From assembly GCF_035958815.1 (NCBI RefSeq), contig NZ_CP108383.1:2852001-2916000 (forward strand): a DNA stretch of 64,000 nucleotides, read 5' to 3'. This document shows positions 60,501 to 64,000 of this stretch, piece after piece (the first letter of the stretch is position 1; every line of letters starts with the position of its first letter). This DNA is from Nocardia sp. NBC_01327. GTDB lineage: Bacteria; Actinomycetota; Actinomycetes; Mycobacteriales; Mycobacteriaceae. A program made the position numbers and the translations under genes. The notes beneath the pieces are model-generated. The model had not been told where the DNA came from. It saw only the letters and a program-made list of their open reading frames with translations, and made no database searches.

Positions 60501-63500
60501 CCGGTGCGGTACATGCGTTCGCCCGGCTCGCCGTACGGGTCGGCGACAAAGCGGCCCGAGGTCAGGCCCGGGCGCGCATGGTAGCCGCGAGCCAGTGCGG
60601 GCCCCGCCAGGTAGAGCTCACCGGCCACACCCAGGGGTACCGGCCGCAGCCGTTCGTCGAGCACCACGGCGGCCGCACCGCGGATCGGGCGGCCGATGGT
60701 GACCTGCCGATCCGCCCGCAGCACATCCGAAGTTGTTGCCCAGATGGTGAATTCGGTCGGACCGTAGAGGTTCACCAGCATCCGGTCCGCCGCCCAGCGG
60801 GCGACAAGATCGGGTCCGATCGCCTCACCGGCGACGGCGAGCACGCGCACGCTCGGCACCGCGGCCGGATCCATGGTCGCCAGTGCGGAGGGTGTGATCA
60901 CCAGGTGGGTGACCTGCTGTGTGGCAATGAGTTCCGCCAGCGCGTCACCACCGAACACCTCCGGCGGCGCGACCACGGCGGTACCGCCGGCGCCGAACGC
61001 CATGAGCGCCTCGAAGGCCGAGGCGTCGAAACTCGGTGAGGCGACCTGCAATACCCGTGACTTCGCATTGAGCCCGAGCATGTGGTGCTGGGCCCGCACC
61101 AGATCGGCGATCCCGCGATGCGAGACCGACACGCCCTTGGGCGTTCCGGTCGATCCGGAGGTGTAGATCAGCCAGGCGGGGTGATCCGGGTGTATCTCGC
61201 GATAGGTCTCTTCCCACGGCGCTTTCGCTCGTCCCGGAGTCGCGGGCTGATCCAGCTGCACCCAGCGAATGGTGTCGGGCAGCAGCGGCCGGTGCACGCT
61301 GGTGGTCAGTCCGAGCACCGCACCGGAGTCGGACAGCATGTGATCGATGCGATCGAGCGGATGGCGCGGGTCGATGGGCAGGAAGGCCGCACCGGTCCTG
61401 GCGATGGCCAGCAGTGCGATGAGCAGCTCCGCGCTGCGCGAAAGCGCCAGGGCCACCACGGTTTCCACATCGGCCCCGGCGGCCGTGAGCTGTTCTGCCA
61501 GCCGGTCGGCGGCGGCCTCGAGCTCGCCGTAGGTGGTGGTCCGCCCGTCGGCCACAATGGCCGGGCGATCGGGGTGGAAGGCCGAGGCGGTCGTGAGGAT
61601 CTCGGCGAGCGTGCCGGTGCCGCCGGTGCGCGGCCCGCGCAGCGGCACCAGTGCGGCCCGTTCGGCCGTGGCCAGCAGATCGATATCGGAGATCCGGATA
61701 TCGGGATCGGCGGTGATGGCGGTCAGCAGCTGCTCCCATCTCGCCACCAGCTGCGCGGCGGTGGCCGCCTCGAACATATCGGTGGCGTAGGTGAGGGTTC
61801 CGTCCAAACCGCCCGGTGCCGCACCGGGATTCGGGTCGCGCAGATCGAAGGTCAGATCGAACTGGGAGGTGTCCCGGTCGAACGGTTCCACCGTCACCCG
61901 CAGTCCCGGGAATTCCAGGGCGGGGGTGCTGAAGTTCTGCAGGGACAGCGAGACCTGGAAGAGCGGATGGTGTGCCGTGGAGCGCGGCGGATCCAGCACC
62001 TGCACCAGGCGTTCGAAGGGCACCTCGGCGTTCGCGAAGGCGTCCAGGTCCGAAGTCCGTACGGTGGACAGGAATTCGCGGAAGCCGCGTCCGGTGTCGA
62101 CCGGTGTGCGCAGGGCGAGCGTATTGACGAACATGCCGACCAGATCGTCCAGTGCGGCCTCGCCGCGCCCCGCCACGGCGGTGCCGATGAGGACGTCCGG
62201 CGTGCCCGCGAGCCGTGAGAGCAGCACCGCCAGCGCGGCATGCACCACGATGAACAGGCTGGATTCGGTCTCGGCAGCCAAAGCCGTGAGGGCACTGTGC
62301 AATTCGGGACGGAGGGTGAAGGCCAGATCGGCGCTGCGCATGCTCTGCACCGCCGGTCGCGGCCGATCCGCGGGCAACTCCAGGGCGTCCGGCGTCGCGG
62401 CCAGCCGCTCCGACCAGTACCGGATCTGCTGTGCGGCAGCGGAGTCCGGGTCCTGCTCGTCGCCGAGCAGCTCGCGCTGCCAGATCGAGTAGTCCGCGTA
62501 CTGCACCCGCAGCGGCGGCAGCGCGTGGTCCGCCCCGCTACTGCGCGCCAGGTACGCGGCCATGAGGTCGGTGGCCAGCGGCGCCATGGAGGTGCCGTCC
62601 GCGCTGACGTGGTGCACCACCAGCACCACCACATGTGTCTCGGACTCCGGCGTGATCCGGAAGAATCCGATGCGCAGCGGCGATTCCCGGGTCAGATCGA
62701 ATCCGGCGCCGGTGACCGCCGCGATCCGATCGGCCAGTGCCGCACCGTCTTCGGTCTCGACGACGCGCAGTTCGGGCGCGGCCGACTCCGCGCCGACCAC
62801 CACCTGCCGTGGTCCGTCGGCATCGGCCGGATAGATGGTGCGCAGCGTCTCGTGCCGGGTCACCACATCGATGACGGCCTGCCGCAGCGCCGGTACATCC
62901 AGTGCACCCGTGAGCCGCAGCGCGACGGAGATATTGTAGGCCGCCGACTCCGGATCCAACCGGTTCATCACCCACATGCGCTGTTGCGCAGGGGAGAGCG
63001 GAATCCGATCGGGCCGGATGCGGGCCGCCAGCACGGGCCGTCCCGTGCCGTCCCCGGCGGGCACCACCCGCGTCGAGAGCTGGGCGACGGTCGGTGCGTC
63101 GAACAGATCACGCAGCGCAATGGTCGCGCCCAGTGCGGAATTCACCCGCGCCACCACCCGGGTCGCGCTGAGCGAATTGCCGCCGAGTTCGAAGAAGGAT
63201 CGATCGATACTGACCTTCTCCACTCCGAGCACCTCCGCGAACACCTCGGCGACCGCGGTCTCCACGGCGGTGCGCGGCGCCAGATACCGCTCCAGCAGAC
63301 TCGCGAAATCCGGTGCGGGCAGGGCATTCCGGTCGAGTTTGCCGACCGGGGTGAGCGGCACCTCATCGAGTTCGATGAGGTAGCTCGGCACCATATATCC
63401 CGGCAGGGCCGCGGCGACGCGGGTGCGCAGCAGTTCGGTATCCAGATCGTGCTCGCCGAGTCCGACCACATAGGAGACCAGTACGGTCTGCCCGCCGGGC

Positions 63501-64000
63501 CCGGGGCAGCCGATGGTGGCGGCGTATTCGACCTCGTCGTCGGCGCTCAGCACCGCGTCGATCTCACCGAGTTCGATCCGCAGCCCGCGAATCTTGACCT
63601 GGAAGTCGCTGCGCCCCTGGTATTCCAGCTCGAGCCGGGTCTGCGCGCCGTGTTCGGTCTCTACCCACCGCACCATATCTCCGGTGCGGTACATGCGCGC
63701 TCCGGGAGGTCCGTACGGATTGGTCACGAAACGTGTTGCGGTGAGCGCGAATCGGTTGAAGTATCCGCGCGCGAGCGCCGGCCCGGTCAGATACAGCTCC
63801 CCGGTCGTGCCCACCGGCACCGGTCGCAGCCAGGTGTCGAGCACCATGGCCGCGGCCCCGCGAATGGGCGTGCCGATGGTGATGGACTCCCCGCTCCGGA
63901 GTTCGCCGGGCCCGGTGGCCCAAATGCTGAATTCCGTTGGCCCGTAGAGGTTCACCATGCGCCGGCCCGGCGCCCAGGCCGCCACCAGCTCCGGTCCGGC
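57590..64000 (-). CDS. Nonribosomal peptide synthetase, 5'-truncated by window edge
   Basis: The frame is open to base 64000, so the N-terminus lies outside. Visible order (residues counted from GTG 63985): end of an A domain (NLYGPTEFSIW); PCP1 with LGGNSL (Ser271); C domain with HHVSADG (His458), LCL-like; complete A domain (LIYTSGSTGTPKG, NLYGPTEFTIW at about 1070, GKLDRKAL); PCP2 with LGGDSI (Ser1326); E domain with HHLVIDGVSWR (about 1516), TIGWFTSLYPV and GFNYLGRY; TE with GWSFGG (Ser1959) and a late His (NHDIEVAHEE). So the last module epimerises and releases a peptide ending in a D-residue. By-eye code for the full A domain is roughly D-A-F-V-A-A-L-I-W-K; I cannot name the substrate. 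It is the first visible gene of an exporter operon. Confidence 0.95.
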   Translation of the reverse strand, partial: AGPELVAAWAPGRRMVNLYGPTEFSIWATGPGELRSGESITIGTPIRGAAAMVLDTWLRPVPVGTTGELYLTGPALARGYFNRFALTATRFVTNPYGPPGARMYRTGDMVRWVETEHGAQTRLELEYQGRSDFQVKIRGLRIELGEIDAVLSADDEVEYAATIGCPGPGGQTVLVSYVVGLGEHDLDTELLRTRVAAALPGYMVPSYLIELDEVPLTPVGKLDRNALPAPDFASLLERYLAPRTAVETAVAEVFAEVLGVEKVSIDRSFFELGGNSLSATRVVARVNSALGATIALRDLFDAPTVAQLSTRVVPAGDGTGRPVLAARIRPDRIPLSPAQQRMWVMNRLDPESAAYNISVALRLTGALDVPALRQAVIDVVTRHETLRTIYPADADGPRQVVVGAESAAPELRVVETEDGAALADRIAAVTGAGFDLTRESPLRIGFFRITPESETHVVVLVVHHVSADGTSMAPLATDLMAAYLARSSGADHALPPLRVQYADYSIWQRELLGDEQDPDSAAAQQIRYWSERLAATPDALELPADRPRPAVQSMRSADLAFTLRPELHSALTALAAETESSLFIVVHAALAVLLSRLAGTPDVLIGTAVAGRGEAALDDLVGMFVNTLALRTPVDTGRGFREFLSTVRTSDLDAFANAEVPFERLVQVLDPPRSTAHHPLFQVSLSLQNFSTPALEFPGLRVTVEPFDRDTSQFDLTFDLRDPNPGAAPGGLDGTLTYATDMFEAATAAQLVARWEQLLTAITADPDIRISDIDLLATAERAALVPLRGPRTGGTGTLAEILTTASAFHPDRPAIVADGRTTTYGELEAAADRLAEQLTAAGADVETVVALALSRSAELLIALLAIARTGAAFLPIDPRHPLDRIDHMLSDSGAVLGLTTSVHRPLLPDTIRWVQLDQPATPGRAKAPWEETYREIHPDHPAWLIYTSGSTGTPKGVSVSHRGIADLVRAQHHMLGLNAKSRVLQVASPSFDASAFEALMAFGAGGTAVVAPPEVFGGDALAELIATQQVTHLVITPSALATMDPAAVPSVRVLAVAGEAIGPDLVARWAADRMLVNLYGPTEFTIWATTSDVLRADRQVTIGRPIRGAAAVVLDERLRPVPLGVAGELYLAGPALARGYHARPGLTSGRFVADPYGEPGERMYRTGDLVRWIGALTAPRLEYLGRTDFQVKVRGQRIELGEIDAVLTRADHVEFAVTLGVPGPGGATALAAYLLPAHDAELDIAAVRAHAADRLPGYMVPSAFVVLDAIPLNAVGKLDRKALPQPVFEAETEYRAPTTGTESTLVALVAELLGRERVGVHDSFFALGGDSILAIQLVSRARLHGLELTPLQIFEHRTVAALAALADAAGEAVVLEELPGGGVGDMPLTPIMRWMIERGGDFGRFAQTAVLEMPARITREQLVATVGAVVDHHDMLRAQLSAADGEWRLRTREPGAVDVDALLHRVEFDAAGTSELREYAATELDSALQRLDPAAGVMLQLVWLDPAGPTGRSGRLILVAHHLVIDGVSWRILIPDLIASWAQISGGAAPVLPEIGTSMRRWAHALREEAHSATRTAELDYWREVATTPDPPIGRRELDPAIDLLGTVRAVDVEAPAEVTTALLTTLPALFGGSVEDALLATLALAVRHWRIRSDDDSVLIRMEGHGRQQEIVPGADLSRTIGWFTSLYPVELRLPGIDIDDALQGGPAMGEAIRAVKHQLLAVPDKGIGFSLLRYLDQETARALPEHLPGRIGFNYLGRYAAADIPAGLEGLGWLPTDEFGDLHATENPDVPVTAEIEINAVVAGDRLQASFSYPEKLVPRSKVAALAWLWIETLTAAAWFADTPAAGTAAEAESRYVAAQARAALTAAQQDSPPGLGLDVVLPIRLGGDEPALFCIHPSSGMAWTYLGLADALRPGRPVYGLQAPDLSGAPHADSIDDFAERYVQEIRRLQPEGPYHLLGWSFGGLIAHAVATKLQEAGARIGILTLLDADSTDIDGDSIERLTAGSFVASFGRVFGIEDVPAEATADEAAELIRERMGGISLIDAATLERMAASYNASARTRTGYQRPVFHGDALYFSATVDTSEIFGPAGWRPWITGDITNHDIEVAHEELTAPHALAAIARILDENLGGTP

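Noticed and set aside
58757..61039. A 760-codon open frame on the plus strand opposite the NRPS
   Set aside because: It is antisense to conserved C, A, PCP and E domain sequence, is rich in Arg/Gly/His/Gln as expected of a GC-rich shadow frame, and shows no recognisable domain.

Overview
The window is high-GC actinobacterial DNA, most likely from Nocardia or a close mycolic-acid relative (inference). The gene order xerC, viuB-like, M23, rpsB, tsf, pyrH, frr, cdsA, rlmN on the left and dxr, rip1-like, ispG, GNAT, penicillin-binding lipoprotein on the right matches, as I recall it, the Rv2895c to Rv2864c block of Mycobacterium tuberculosis. The secreted glycine-zipper proteins at 44-46 kb resemble proteins known to me mainly from Nocardia. 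No tRNA, rRNA, insertion sequence, prophage or CRISPR array was seen.

Left core block (1-15.4 kb): a 5'-truncated xerC, an N-formylglutamate amidohydrolase-like gene, an iron-box-controlled siderophore-interacting protein, a YqeY-like protein, DUF1990, an M23 peptidase, two DUF202 membrane proteins, rpsB-tsf with a strong terminator, pyrH, frr, cdsA, a Tat-exported phosphatase, a LapA-like membrane protein and rlmN. Between tsf and pyrH (7.3-9.2 kb) sit five tandem genes for tiny secreted proteins. Each is preceded, 5-7 nt before its start codon, by the same gapless 28-nt motif. This is the most unusual structure in the window.

Accessory block (15.4-43.8 kb), lying between rlmN and dxr: an oxidoreductase/AraC pair; an N-terminally truncated MFS gene; a DGPF/ECF42-type sigma/hydrolase operon; a TetR/methyltransferase pair; an operon with a PrpD-like dehydratase, a PrpB-like lyase and a two-subunit LeuCD-like hydro-lyase beside a double-domain Lrp regulator; an HTH/hydrolase pair sharing a perfect 28-nt palindrome; SDR and Gfo/Idh genes; a Tat sulfatase with an MFS exporter and a divergent ArsR-like regulator; and a full acyl-CoA beta-oxidation set (ligase, SCPx-type thiolase, two MaoC half-hydratases, SDR, acyl-CoA dehydrogenase) ending in a regulator with two TetR domains.

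Right core block (44-54 kb): two paralogous secreted glycine-zipper proteins, a small secreted protein, a DUF2631-like protein, dxr, a site-2 protease, endonuclease V, ispG, a GNAT protein and a penicillin-binding lipoprotein. Two MEP isoprenoid genes (dxr, ispG) flank the protease.

Right end (54-64 kb): a nitrobindin-like protein and a minus-strand NRPS operon. The NRPS runs off the right edge and shows A(partial)-PCP-C-A-PCP-E-TE. It overlaps a DrrA-like ATPase gene by 4 bp, followed by two ABC-2 permeases, which suggests a peptide with a D-residue at the releasing module and a dedicated exporter.
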